Shown: positions 35,354 to 49,300 of the stretch, piece after piece
How positions within the stretch are numbered: the first letter of the stretch is position 1
Layout of the letters: each line of letters starts with the position of its first letter
Source of the DNA: Cydia pomonella
Lineage: Eukaryota > Arthropoda > Insecta > Lepidoptera > Tortricidae
NCBI RefSeq assembly: GCF_033807575.1
Contig: NC_084704.1
Location: 25,149,968 to 25,213,967, forward strand
Direction of reading: 5' to 3'
DNA length: 64,000 bases
Notes under the pieces: generated by a model
Seen by the model: the letters and a program-made list of their open reading frames with translations, nothing else
Databases searched by the model: none
What the model was told of the DNA's origin: nothing
Position numbers and translations under genes: made by a program

Positions 35354-36619
35354 CTATATTCGACACAAGTAGTAAGTACTTACAGACCAACTATGATACA
35401 CATTTTGCCTGTATAGTGATACATAGTGAATAAATTAATACCTGATTTAAAAAATAAAACAAAAATAACAAATAGCATGTTATTTAATTCAGTAATCACT
35501 AATCAGTCTTAAACAATGAACATCATACTTTCAGATTAGACAACAAAATGTATATTTATACTGTGTTTCGACTTGAAAGATTTTACTGCTTTAAAACATA
35601 AGACAAACCTACCAACCAAATGTATAAAAAAAAATGTTTTTTGTGATTATTATTTTCCTATAGGTTTCACGTAAATGTTTGTAAAAAGGAAAAAATCTCC
35701 ATAATATAAGCTATTAGTTGACACCTCGATGAATACAATCGGTTAAGTGGTTTTCGAGATACACCGCCAAAAAAATAGGTCCGGACGCCATCTTTGTGAC
35801 GTCATTACTATCCCCTCCCACCATTTTTCCGCTTTACTACCGCATGTACGGTGATCAGGAGAAACGCCCGAACACATTGATACCGGTTGTGGGTAAGGCC
35901 GAGCTGAGTATAAAATTTTTAAGTAAAAAGAAATATGTACCTACCTATGATTAAGACGAAAAAAGAGACTAAACGTCGAAGTAAGGTAACATTATAGTGT
36001 CTGGTTTTTATAATTGTCATTATAATTTCAGTAATTAAAACCGATACTCTATAAATTCCATTCAATACGTATCGTAACAGTCACCACTGTTTCGACCGGT
36101 AAAAGCCAGTTATCGTTACCCATGCGCAAATAAATGAGTGTAGCTTCTATGTTTATTACTCGATTTGTATGTTTTAAGGCTCATTATATTCCTTGATAAT
36201 GAAGCAATATGTTTTATATTAAACAAAATTTGCGAAATGCTAATATTTACGGAGATTTTTACAAAATAAAAAAAAATAATTTTATAAAAAAACTGTTTTT
36301 TGTGATTATTTTTTTTCCTATAGGTTTCACGTAAATGTTTGTAGGAAAGGAAATAATCTCCATAATATAAGCTATTATTTGACACCTCGATGATTAAAAT
36401 CGGTTAAGTGGTTTTCGAGATACACCGCCAAAAAGAATAGGTCCGGCCGCCATCTTTGTGACGTCATTACTATCCCCTCCACCATTTTTCCGCTTTACTA
36501 CCGCATGTACGGTGATCAGGAGAACTGTCCGAACACATTGATACCGGTTGTAGGTAAGGCCGAGCCGAGTCAATTAAATCGTGTTTCTAGAGGGCTTTTG
36601 AGATTTGGCGACCGTACTA

Positions 36620-37320
36620 ATATTAAAGAAGGCAAACAAAAGATAATATGCTTTCTGGTTGGTTCTCCCAAAACTTGGAATGTAACTACACAATCGCTTA
36701 TTTATGAGCTAGTAAGTATGTTTGTAAATGCAATACGTATATTTAGTAGAGAGTTGGTATATAAACAAATTACTGATAGTATATAGTACCTACTGTTATT
36801 TCAATATTCTGTAACTTTCTTGTTTAAAACTATTGAAGTATGACATTCGTAGCAAATGCATACTGAACTACTAATGGTTTTTATCAAGTACATACTATTT
36901 AATCAAGTACATAGTTTGTAATACCTACATCGCATAGGTCGCTTAGATATAAGCTATTTGTTTTAATTTTAAATCCTGGAAACATTACAATTTAATTTGT
37001 AGTACAATCCTGCAGAGGAAGTTGGCGATGGGTACAGACAAAGAAAATAATGATAGCTATATACCGACGACTACACAATATCGAACATACCTTATCGTCT
37101 CTACAAGGTGAACGTGTGAAACAAACATCTTGCTGAGCAGAACAGACTTAGATTTGTAACAATATGGCACAACGTCCCAGTGCGGTGCAACGCGTGTCCG
37201 AGGCGTTTTTACCTTAGGGCCAAAATGGGACATGACCCGTGTTAGTCTGTTTTGGGCGGCTAAGGGGAGGGACACCTTCCACGTTGTAAACTACACCACA
37301 GCCTCGTGTCATCCGCTACA
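36620..37320. other. 3' flank of stumps
   Basis: This stretch lies between the nested mobile element and the stumps stop codon and would hold the stumps 3' UTR. I find no TTTATT (AATAAA on the minus strand) within it. The first lies at about 36148, inside the mobile element, so the gene may use a variant signal or an element-derived one. No ORF is convincing here. Confidence 0.45.
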
Positions 37321-40300
37321 CTACGTGTGCGTCGCGGATATGTTCATGTACATGTGCGCGCCGTCGCGGTCGTCGCAGCGGCCGGCGGGCGCGGGGCGGT
37401 CGCGCGAGAAGTTCATGCGGAGGTGCGTGCTGCTGGTGTCCGAGTCGCAGTCCAGGCGCTCCCGGGACGCTGAGGTTTCGCGCTCCACTATTGTTGCCAT
37501 GTGGCCTCTGAAAGGTAAGATGTTACTTCAGTAACGACAAACTTTAATTTGAATGTCATTGAATAAGTGTTGTTAATTAAACCTCGGTAGAATCGTAGAC
37601 TCGAGGCATCCTTAGAGCAAGCCTTAAAGCTAAGCTAAGTCTTCGTGTATGCTGAGGCCTTACTCTGACTCAGAGCACTACATATAATATAATTGACAAA
37701 TTGACGTTTTTTTACACAAGGATACTTAGGTACTATTGCGTCACTTTTTTTATAACTACGAGTAGAGCGTCAAGTTGAAAATTGCAGGCGTCATTAACGC
37801 TAACGCACTTAAATAATAATATAATCTAAGATTTGATTTTTATTTGAAATTGCGTTTTGAGTTTAAGCGTCCTTATCACACTCCAAAGTTGGAAGTAAAC
37901 AAGTAATTTACCTGGTCTGATCATGTTTAGGATGGCCGAAGGTGGTGAACTGCGGGCTGCCGTTGAGCGGGCGCGGCGGCGGCGGGATCAGGTAGTCGTC
38001 GAGGCGGCTGTCGTGCTCGCTCGCCGAGTGCATTGTCAGCGTACTGGCCGATATCTGGACAAGTCCAAGTTATATGGGTAAGTTCTTTATTCTACAAACA
38101 ATATTAAGACGAACTCTCGACAATTCTCTTTTGGTCTTTATACAATTAAGAATATGAGTTAAAAATTCTAATTAAACGGGTACCTTATAATTCCCGCGTA
38201 TAAACGACGGAGTCTAAAAATTACAATCCTGTCATTCTTCATAGATTTCATTTAGATTTATTTATTTTCATAACGATAAATTACAGTATAAATTATTCTT
38301 ATGTTAATCTATATGAATTTACATTATGATCGTCAATGATTTGGCATGTAGGTACACATATAATTATAAAACGTCAATAATAATTATCATAACAAAACAA
38401 ATTCGAAATTACCGTCAAATTAAAAACTACGAAACAAAGGAAACAGGAAACTAAAAAGAAATAATGGAATACATGTCAAACTAAATATTTAGTAGATATC
38501 AGATAATGATCGTCATTAAAACTAAGAGCAGTAATAATAATATTCTAGAACAAATGTCATCTTAAATCAATTTTACATAAACTATAATGTTAAACAGTTT
38601 TATAATTTTAATTCCATGTATTCATCCACTGAATATAATGGGTTTTCCAATAAAAAAATCCTCAATTGACGTTCAAATGCTTCGTCAGATATTTCAGTTC
38701 TTAATTCGGCGGGTAGACGTTCGTAATAAGTTGGGCCTATTACTCATAGGTATTATTCAATGTATTTTATTTTATTGCGTTGTACTATGTAGCTAAATCA
38801 CTCTCACGGTGGTACTAGAACTAATCATGTTTACGGACGTGCATCATATATCAGAGACAAATTAACTTACAATAGATCTCGCCTTGTCATCATGTTCTGA
38901 CTGAACACTGTTGGTCTCCGCCACGCTGCCTCCGCTGACGGTACTCAGGCGCCCAGATGATGATGAACCTTCGCAAAAAACATGAAACAATATTTAGTAA
39001 AGAACTCGAGAAAACATTCGGAAAAATATTTCGTAAAGGTATAATAACCAACTCACTGTCGCTTAAGCTGCTGTTGGGGCGCGTATTTCCTTTCCTTTTT
39101 TCAACGGATCCATTTTGGTCGTGATCTGTAAAAAAATATGTTATAAGTACTTAGGTCATAAGTTCTGCTATAAAGGTTTTGACTGATAAAATGTAATACA
39201 AAGCTTTTAATAATAAAATGTATCATAATTTTGTAAAAGCTATTATCAAGTGTTATTGTTTGAGGAGTACCTATAATCTATGTTTTAATTATTCGCTACA
39301 GTGTTACAGGCACCACCCGGTATATCACAATAAAGATAAAAGATCCCGCTTTTGCGTTCTGCAAGATTCAAGCATGTTATAGAGAAAAATAAATAAATAG
39401 TTACCAAAAACACCTTAAACAAGTAGCGTATTATTGAAGGGTTTTTTATGACTTTTTCCGAATATTACCTAGAATTATGCAAACACGCGGCAGGAAGTTA
39501 CTTTAAATTATGTTGTAAATTATTCTATAAGCTTTTAAACGATATGCATAAATAATCTATATTGCATAAGGAATCTGTACCCGTAAGGTTTTTATCAATT
39601 AAAACTTTTGTGCCAGAACTTGTGACCTAAGTAGTTAATTAGAATGAGAAGACAAAGATAAAGATCAAAAAGGTGAGGGTGAAGGTGAATATTCAGTTAG
39701 CAACTTACGTTTTTTGCCTTTGGAGAAAATTTTCTTTACCCTCTCGAACGGGGTTGGCCTTTTCAAATTGTCCTTAATTCTTTGTTGAATCTTGTCGTAC
39801 TCCTCACGCATTTTGTTAAGCTGTTCCTGTTTCTCTTTTAAGGATTGCTGCGTCTCATTCCTGTTCTTCCATTCCATAACCAGTTTTTCAACTTCAGAAA
39901 TAGAAAATACGTTGTTCTTGAAATCGTTTATAATTTCTGCTAACTCGTCTTGTCCATTTAATGGGAACATTTCTTTCCCTGACTTAGCGCTACACCTATC
40001 TTTGGCATTTAAGTTTATTTGGCTTATGTCACTGGTGGGGGTTTCTATGTTAAAGTTTTTGGATTCTTCGGTGGGTGAGTAAAGACAAACGTCGGACTGC
40101 TGAGGCATCAGCCGGGAGCTGTTGGCGTATAAGTTGTTGGGTCTGAATTTAGGGCTCTCCACTTTGATGTTGGATGGCTGAAAGAGGTAGTCGTGCTCTA
40201 TCGCCTGCTGGATCCTGCCAGCAGTATCATCGTGGAAAGGAATGTCGTTTTGATAAAGTTGCTCTTTCATTTTTGGTATTTTCAGGACGGGTCTTTTCTT

Positions 40301-43300
40301 TTTGCTTTCGTCCGTTTTTTCTAAATTGTCCTCCAGGTTTTGAGTGCATGCCTCGCTGAACGGGTCGGTGGCTGGCTCTTCCTCTGCTTTAGCTTCGGGA
40401 CTCGCAGGGGAATCGACAGTGTCGCACGTTTCTACAATTCGTAACTCTTCATCGTGTTTCATTTCCTTTTGGTCTTCGTCTTTGTCGCTTTCAGTCATAT
40501 TTTTCAAATAGTAGTACATATTGGAGAATTCGTTTATTTTCTGAAACACATGGATTACCATTAGACATTTTAAATCAATTCTTAAAAACGTATATATATT
40601 GAGGATCAATTTTGTTTAGTTATTCAGTTCAAAATTAAATAGCTATAGATTTGCGATAAAAAATACTATCGTACCTCGGATAAAACCTTAAAAATATGAA
40701 AAGAATGATGAAAAATCCTAACAAAGGGTGACTCCTTGTGACGTTACCGTGACAACGGTAACAGAAAACATTGAAATAAATATGTTGAGGAAAATGTGTT
40801 ACCATATGGTCAGCCAGTACGTCGGCGAGCCTCGTGTGGTGGTGATCGCGCGCCAGGTCGGCGGGTGTGCGCTGGCGCACGTTGCGCAGCGCCACGGCCG
40901 CGCCGCCGCCCGGGCACTCCAGCAGCTGCCAGCACAGCCGCTCCAGCCCGAAGCGCGCCGCCCAGTGCAGTAGTGTGGGGTATTCTTCGCCGCCTGACAA
41001 CAAATGCGCGTTGTCACAAATGTTGTGGTTGAACAAATGTAAAACTCGAGATCTTGACACGAAACCGGCAATTATCTAACTATTAATCGTGTTGTGTTCG
41101 TCCACACACGTCAACGTTCACGTAATTTGAAAGCGACCTCATACATTAAGTTAAGGGCCACTGCTTCATCGTGATGATAACTAAAACGTACCGTTGCCGT
41201 GGAAGCGCCCATTAGGTTTCATGATCGAAAACTGACAATCTTGTTTCACTTTATTTCGAATAGGTACCTAAGTTCAAAGAATTTTGTATAAAGTAAATAC
41301 TTACTCGATACGTCAGCCTTTGGATTAAACTGCTCATTAGAAACGAGCAAGTTGAAGTGTGGAGGAATGTTCTTTTGGAATGCGCTGAGCATCCAACTGT
41401 CGAGTTGCTCTTTACTCGTTGTTTTAAAACCTAAAGTCTGAAATAAAAAGATGTATTGAGATTACAAAATGTCCTTAATGAAATATTTAACGAGGTAAAC
41501 TCATATTTAACGTTGATATTGTATTACCTGACACATAAATTCCAAAGGGTGATCCGAAGCCCTCAATAGCTGGTCCAACTCTCGAAGTCGACTTTCGCAT
41601 TTGATTTGCCTCCTTCCTAACGGCTGGCCGTTTTTGCTGACTCGAACCCAAACCAGCATAGATACATCCAGACACGATTCTATAAGCAAGCAACAAGATT
41701 ATAACACTAACTAATAGTATTAAGTGTCATCACACGTTAATAATTTATGATGAGTTCTTTTTCTGAAAGTTATTTTGGTATCTTTTATTATTAGTACCTG
41801 GAATATCAAATTGCAGCGTATAAGGATTCCGCTTCTTAAACGTCGGTATGTGGATGGCTTCCCCTTTCTTGTCTACGATTATCTTGATGCTGTCCTCTTC
41901 TCTGATTGGATCGTTGAGTAGTGCTATCACCCGACTATGACCCTAAATAAAGAAATTGTGTTGTTTTAGGTAGCGTTGTTTGAAAATGTATATCTTTGTA
42001 AAAAAAATACCTGTATAAAACTTTCGATGTTACCATGTACGATGTACTTTGGTACTTTGTAAACGCCGTTTTATTTGATGTAGGTTTGTTCAATTTCTCA
42101 AAATTAATAAAAACCTCATTTCTTAGTCCTACTAGTTAAATTCCCTAGGGCGCCAGATAACCTGTACTTCGAGTAGGTATTTAGCTGATATGACTGAGTG
42201 CTCTGAGAACTGTTATATTCTTAGCACGTTTTCTTTTTTGATTACTGTTCTATCCTATTTCAATACCTTTCAATAAAAAATATCTTACAATTTTGACTTT
42301 CTTCGGCACGATAGAGAAGCTGGTGCGGTCGGTGGCAGTGTCCTTGCAGTCCTTGGTGCGCAGGATGCCCACGGCGGCCGTCAGGAACGTGTCCACGAAT
42401 GACGTGTCCTTCTCGCGCACCGACATCATCTGCCACTGGTCTATCGTGGGGTAGTCTGCGCAGTAATTAATTATTTGATTTTTTTTTCTGTGTCAGATGT
42501 TTTTCTACAACGGCTTTGTAAAGATGTAGAAAATAATCCCGTGGCTTTAATGAAAAGGGATACAATACAACTGATACAAGTCTCGCGTAGCGCAAGTAAC
42601 ATGTTTATAAGTTCCATATAACGCTTGCACCTTTGTTCACCTGAGCTGCACAAGACTTGTACTCTTTTCACTAGAGCTACAGTCATTTCATGGAATGGTC
42701 TGTATAGCGAGATTCTTCTTTATGAAATTTTTTATTGCGTTCGAGAAACCATATAGCCTCATTAGTATAGGTATGCGAAAGTGATGAGTACTAAAGTAGG
42801 TAATTAAAATACCCGCCGTTGTGTAATTGTGTCTGTGTTGTAATTTTGTAACACTCCACTAAACTTTAGAATTTTGATTGTTAGTTTCTTACCTTCGCAG
42901 TTGTTCACAATAACTTGATTCTTATCGACGCCTAGCAGCATCACTAGCACCTTGTCGACTTTGAACAGCGTGTCCATATTGCTCTCAACCTTCAGGTCCG
43001 ACATCTTGGTGGCGAGGTTCGGGCACAGGATCACTATTTGAAGCTGAGATTTTGAAAGCTTCTCCATTTTCTCCTGTGAATCGCTAGCCATTAACTCCTC
43101 CACAGTTATAGGTGTCACTCTAAAATGTAAACAAAAAATAGTCAATATTTAACGCTTAACGTTTATAAATATTTTATATTTCAATGTTAAGTGAATCTAT
43201 AACTAAACGTCAAGATATAGCGGAGTAGAATAGTAGGTAAAGTAAAACAACATGAATAAATATGTTTATATTTAAATACTTCTCTTTGACGATACTTAAA

Positions 43301-46300
43301 CTTCCAAAGTATATTTATTATGTATCCCTTAGGTGCTTTAAGCTGAGTACCGGGAAAAGATGGCGAAATTACATTGTAGAGCTTTTGCGAACTTTAGTAG
43401 AAGCTTTTCAAGATAACTTGTTTAACAAGAAAATCCGAACCCTACAGTAAAAACAAAAATAAATAAACATCAACGACATTGATATAAAGTTTATTAGGGA
43501 ATCTTTTGGCTCATTTACAACATTTGAAGGCGAACGATTTGGCGTGTACCTCTTGTTAGCAACGAAATATTTTTGTGGTGTTAGTTTCAGAAGAAGTTGA
43601 GATATAAGACGTCCGCGGGTTCTATTATAAATCTAACGATAGGTAAATATAAAGTACCTGTAGTGATGGCGGGCCCTTTGTGACATGATCTTGTCGAAGC
43701 TTGCTACGAGGTAGTCGGACCAAAGCGCGCTCTCGGGCGAGCCTGAACTCCACAGGATCGCGATGTCTTCCATCTCTGCAACATTATTTAAATGAAAATC
43801 TTTTCAAACAAAACACGTCGTTCTTTCGTCATCGTCCATGGCGTTAAGAAATTCAATAAGCCACGAACAATTTTTTTAAATTATCTTCAAAAATAGTCAA
43901 AATCTTATCCGTGATGAACCTGGTTATATTATGTTTACCTACTCGTACGAATAGGTAATTACTTATTTAGTATAATATAGGGACCGTGCGCGTTGGAGGG
44001 TCTGCCATCTTGTGGTCTGAATCGGAACCATAAACAGGCACATTTACACGTCAAGTGTTTTCTTGTGCTTAGTAGGTTCTGCCATCTTGTGGGCTACATC
44101 GGAACAAAAAACATCACATTTACGCCTCGCGCCAAAAATCTGACGGCTCCTGTGCTGCCTCCTATAGTTCATGCACGCTCCCTATACTCGTATATATACT
44201 TATTAAATAAAATAGTATGTATATCGTGTTGCAACTTAGAGAGCGTTCATTAATTACGTGGGGGTTTTAGGGGGGAGGGGGTCAAGCCGAATTTCACGGA
44301 GAGTTTTGGAAAATATCACGAATTTTTTTCGGGCAAAAATAATGTAAAAATGTGAGAGAATCAGATTAATTGAAAGTAAAATATGTTTCTAGACTAATAT
44401 GCCAAAATTGGACACAGTTCTTTTATATCCGTGTTCAAATCCGTGCATAGGTAGAAGTACCTAATATTATTTAGTTGCTATATTAAAGTTTCGGTCCCCG
44501 ACGTCTTTACTACTCTTAATTAAAATAGTGAAGTAAATTGTGTTTTGTTAATAAATTGATCGCATATATATTATATTTAAAATATAAAATTAAAAAAATA
44601 ATACGTGAGATTATTACGGGGAGTCGAGACAAATCTCACGACATCTCACCAAGGGGGAAGAGGGGTCAAATAATCCTCAAAATCCCCTCACATAATTAAT
44701 GAATTCCTTCTTATGTAAATGTGCACTTATAGGGTCCATGTTGGAATATCATGTTTCCCGCAACAATCTGACGATTGAACTGTCGTAAGTCGTAACTCAA
44801 TAACGTCTTCATCAAATTGGAATAAAATAAGGCTGAAAGGAAGTGTTGTAAGGGGATAATGGATATGAACGGAGCCGTTTACTCCATATCGCCGGGTCAC
44901 AGCACTAAGTTCAAGTCACCGAAATTAAAATTAGTAAACTCCATTTAAACATTACGGTTGATAGCAGCTTTAAGTATTTACGTAGAACTAGCTTTTTATT
45001 GAATACTAGTTTCTGCCGGCGACTCGTCTTCGTCTATGCGTGGACTCATGTTTATTGTTGATCAAAACTACTCTATATCCTTCCCCGCAAACTAAATCCA
45101 TGCAAGGATTTTAAACAGTCTGTTGGCATACGTAAAATAATCAATACTTACAGCAACTCAATTACCCACTTGAAATCAATTAATTGAACACAAGCATCGA
45201 TTCATTAGCATAATGGCATCAATACATTTCCCCTATCTCCGCGTGCAAGATTGAATACGCTTGGTTCACAGTAGACATAAAAGAACGATAAAAAATAACA
45301 TTGTTGTCGCGATAAAACTAGGTAGGTAGCTACAATAGATCCGTTACTTATTCGTAACATGCTTTATTGGTGTAAAAATCACCTGAACGACTTCTACTTA
45401 TAAGCCATCGTCCTAAAAACACACTCCCATATCCCTGCATGAATGAAAACATATATACGATGGCCGTTAACATTTTTATTGCATCCAAGCTCCGCGCATA
45501 CGCATCGACTGCTTACAAAATATGCTATGCACCGCGCGCGCCGGAAACCCATTCGGATTTATACTTGCCCACCTCTGCCGCCAAATGCAGACGAGACTAA
45601 ATGTAATATCCGTTTCCTAAATAGACAAACGTCTATCAGCGTCGCCCGGAATAACTAACGCGCGATGCCCGACATGCGAACGAGCCTGGATCACTTAGAA
45701 CACGTGGCGAAATCGCTTCGCTTCTGTTGGAATGCGGGGATAGTCGTGAATGCACCCGTTATCATAATTATCGATTTGTGGCTAAAGCACATCCCAAAAA
45801 CTCGTTAGAGTCTAGTGTTTTGTCCGGTCCGGTATATTTGAACTACATTCATTTAATACCTACTTATTAACTAAATACTACCTGACTTTAGATTGCTAAC
45901 AAATGCTAAGTTTGTACATTAGGTATTTGAAAGACATATATAGGTCTTCAAATAAATACACTCATAACTTGAGAGTTATGAAAAGTACTGAACAAAATAC
46001 GTATAAGGAAAGGGTAGGTAGTTGAATTTCTAGAAACGATAAATGTCTAATATTTTTTTCAAGCCAAGCGTATGGATATGGACTGTTCTTAATAATGTCC
46101 TGAACAAAAACCTCATTGCACCATGCTACATGAGGTGCACTTCAGATTATTTTTACCCGCACCCGGCAAGGATATTGCGCAAAGCTCTTCAAAGTGGAGT
46201 AGAGCAAAGGTACCGGGGCTGTACCATTTCGGGCATAAAATCTGTTGTGGCTTAAACTTCCAGTTCAGTGGCCGCTACGTTTGATGTGTGAAGTGAAATA

Positions 46301-49300
46301 TTGCAGTTTCCTAATAACTGTTTTCATGTGGCAGGTAGCTTTTTGATCTAATGTTTTCACAAGCGTCTGATATACAAGGCATGTTTATTTTCACTTTTAT
46401 TTACGTTTCGCTTCTCTAAATATTAACTGAATTCTCATTATTCTCAAGTTTAATAGAAACAAACGCATCGCGGGGAGAAAAGTGAATTTGTTACGAATAG
46501 ATTACCTACCTCTATATCTTACTATAGTTTAAACTTACGAGATGAGAGTAGCTACCTATAAGTACTTATTACTACACCTTCGTTCCGATTGTGTGAATCA
46601 CACATATACATACAGATCATTTTTATTTGAGTCGATATTCATCTTAAAACAGTCACATACTAAGTCAGTCAACACACATTAGGTACCTAATATAGGTACC
46701 TACGCTTAAAACAATGTACATACGTATTTAGTAAGTAATAGGATGTGACCCATTTTAGTTGATGAGGTTCTAGGAACGGGGAGGAAGCAGCTCATAGAAT
46801 CCTAGTAAAACTTTATGTTATCCTCATTACAGTTTAGCTCGTTAAGTCAATTGATGTTAAAACTTAGCATTTGTTGAAATTCTTTATTTATTAAGTTTTT
46901 GCTAAGTACTAACTACCACTAATTAGTTTATGTAGCTTCAGATACCACAGTTAAAAAATACAGCGAATTCAAGTTTTTCATCCAAATTAAAACTTGTTTT
47001 TGCTCTATTTCGTTTGTTTTATAAGTTAGAGCCTATATAAACTAATTACAGACATAGATATATGTATGTATGTATGTTTGTCACTTTATAGCAAATAAAC
47101 AGGTTTACATAAAAAAGAAAAAAACCAAAAAATGTACAAAGGCGAACTTATCCCTAAAAAGGATCTCTTCCAGCTAACCTTTGAGAAAATGCATGATCCT
47201 CATGTCATTGTATGTGCAAGGTTACATAACAATCCAACACAATACATAGTTTTAAAATGAGAACAAAACCCCATTTGTATGGGAAGGTGAAATTTCGGCC
47301 GAGATTGCTGCGGACTCTTAAACCAGGGAGGCTACCGCGAACATCGAAAAACCGATAATCGTTATCTGCTTCTCTATCGCTCGAATATGAATGTGCGAAA
47401 GAGGCAGGTAACGATTTTCTACTTTTCGATGTTGGCAGTAGGCCCTCAGAACCGGGCACATCGTGTTTACCCATATAACTAATGTATACCTTGCCCACTT
47501 ACTAACGGTAGATCTTAATAAAGTCTCGCAATAGGGTTTACGAATTATCAGTCAACAGTGTGAACGAAAGTTACATGCTTGCTATTAAGGGATAGATGCA
47601 TCGGGCATTAGCGGACCCTGAATGGCGTCCGAAACTACACAGAACGCGAAGATAAGAGAGATCTTTAAGTCTAACATAAAAACGATTATTCGGGGATATT
47701 CAAAGGATGTTTTCATAAGGTAGCGACTGTTGTTCATATTTAGGCCGGACATAAATCTGCAGGCTGCCTCGTTAGTGGTAAAGAAACGTGTGATAACAAA
47801 CAGCAAGTACGAGTATTGAGTGCGCATCCGCGTAATGAATGTGATGATTCACGACATCAAAATAAACATCCCTTCTTTCCCTGGTTTCTGTAGCCGAGCG
47901 TGCTAAATCGCACGATCTGGCGCCGCAGTATACGGAATAATGATTCATTATGATTTCCCGAATAATTTAGGTCACGTTCTTAAATGTTAGAGACTTAAGG
48001 AGTAGGGAATGTAGGTATCATTTTTAGAGGCAAGTTCCCTAATTAGCGAAAGTAATAAAAATATAATGCATAGGTAGGTATTTTTTTTAATTTTGCTCCT
48101 GATTTAATTATGTCTATCTATGTCAAATATATAAGTACGAATTATCTTAGTAGTAGGTAGTGTATTTGTATAATTCATAACTTTTTTGTGTGTTAATTTA
48201 AGCATCAGTTTCTTGAAACGTTCAAACCGTACTGCTTGACCAAGGTGTTTTTTTTAATATACTCGTAGTTAGAGCTTGTAAAGGTAGGTCTTAAGAGGCT
48301 GTCAATACCTAAAGCGCGCACACTGTCTATTTCTATCGGAGTAAATGAGATAGCACTGTCGTATGTTACTGGGCCTGGGCAAGGGAATAATAAGAAAAAT
48401 ATTTAAATAATAAAAAAAGTGGATTATTAGTGTAATATTTTACACAACCACGGTTTAGATATAAATGTTTTGAAATTGTGATTTTAATTGCAGACCCATA
48501 AGTCAAAACAATAAAGACATAAAACCGTTTAATTGTGATTTTAAGACCAATCTTAGCAATTATTTTCTATCGAGCCGATTTCGTTCAATCATGTATCGAG
48601 TACAACCACGGTCTTTGAAATATAATTAATATGAACATATATTTTTCAAACTTGACTAAAACAAATAGTCTTTCTTAAAAAACTGTTTAAGTAACATCAA
48701 TTTCAAGGACATTGGGTGTTGACAGCCTCTTAATATAGTGTGTAGGCTTGCTACTCTACTACGGGATTTGATATTTTTTTCGGAGTAAGAGCTTTACGCG
48801 CTAGGTAATCTTTACAACGTTAGGTACAAGAAATGTTTTGGCGGGATGCAACGTTAACGTTAGTTACTCCCGTCCACTCTACCGATTGACTCAAACTGCT
48901 CGTGAGTAGTTATTTTATTATAGGTGTATTGCGATTGACTACTTTGTGGCTGAAGGTTAATCCATAAATACTTAATTGATTCACTGATTATCTACCCAAT
49001 AGCCCAATACTAGAAAACACCACGCAAATAACCGGTATGAGCCGTAAGTGGTAAGATTGTAAGTAAGTAGCTACTGAAGAAGAACCACAAATGAAGCAAC
49101 CTCGAAGCTTATTGAAAGCACGCGTATGTTTACATTGGATCCCGCGCTATTTTTAAAGCTGACAACCGAGTTAATTAGCGAAGTGTTCCAAGTAATTAAG
49201 ACGGCCATGTCCAAGTGGGGACCTACCTACTTACCTATTAATAAACAACACATGGGTCTAGTACAAGTAGGTAAATTAGGTAACAAAGCTTATGATTAAA

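Larger units (their letters stand above)
32487..36619. mobile_element. Large element with about 650-base inverted arms, carrying nested insertions
   Basis: The terminal tagtacggtcgccaa at 32487 is mirrored by ttggcgaccgtacta to 36619. From gatttaattgactc (32517) to about 33188 the left arm is nearly identical to the reverse complement of about 35920-36587. In the outer 170 bases I count two differences. A third, more diverged partial arm copy (about 35625-35919) lies directly next to the right arm in the same orientation. Each arm carries TGACGTCA next to aagatggcggcc and a mirrored 79/89-codon ORF that I regard as fortuitous. The interior holds a second palindromic element and a LINE. No transposase is recognised, so it is a non-autonomous foldback-type element. 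Confidence 0.75.

Noticed and set aside
47061..47080. A CRISPR-like or regulatory repeat array in the (tatg)n stretch
   Set aside because: It is a simple tetranucleotide microsatellite in a eukaryotic intron, with no spacer structure.
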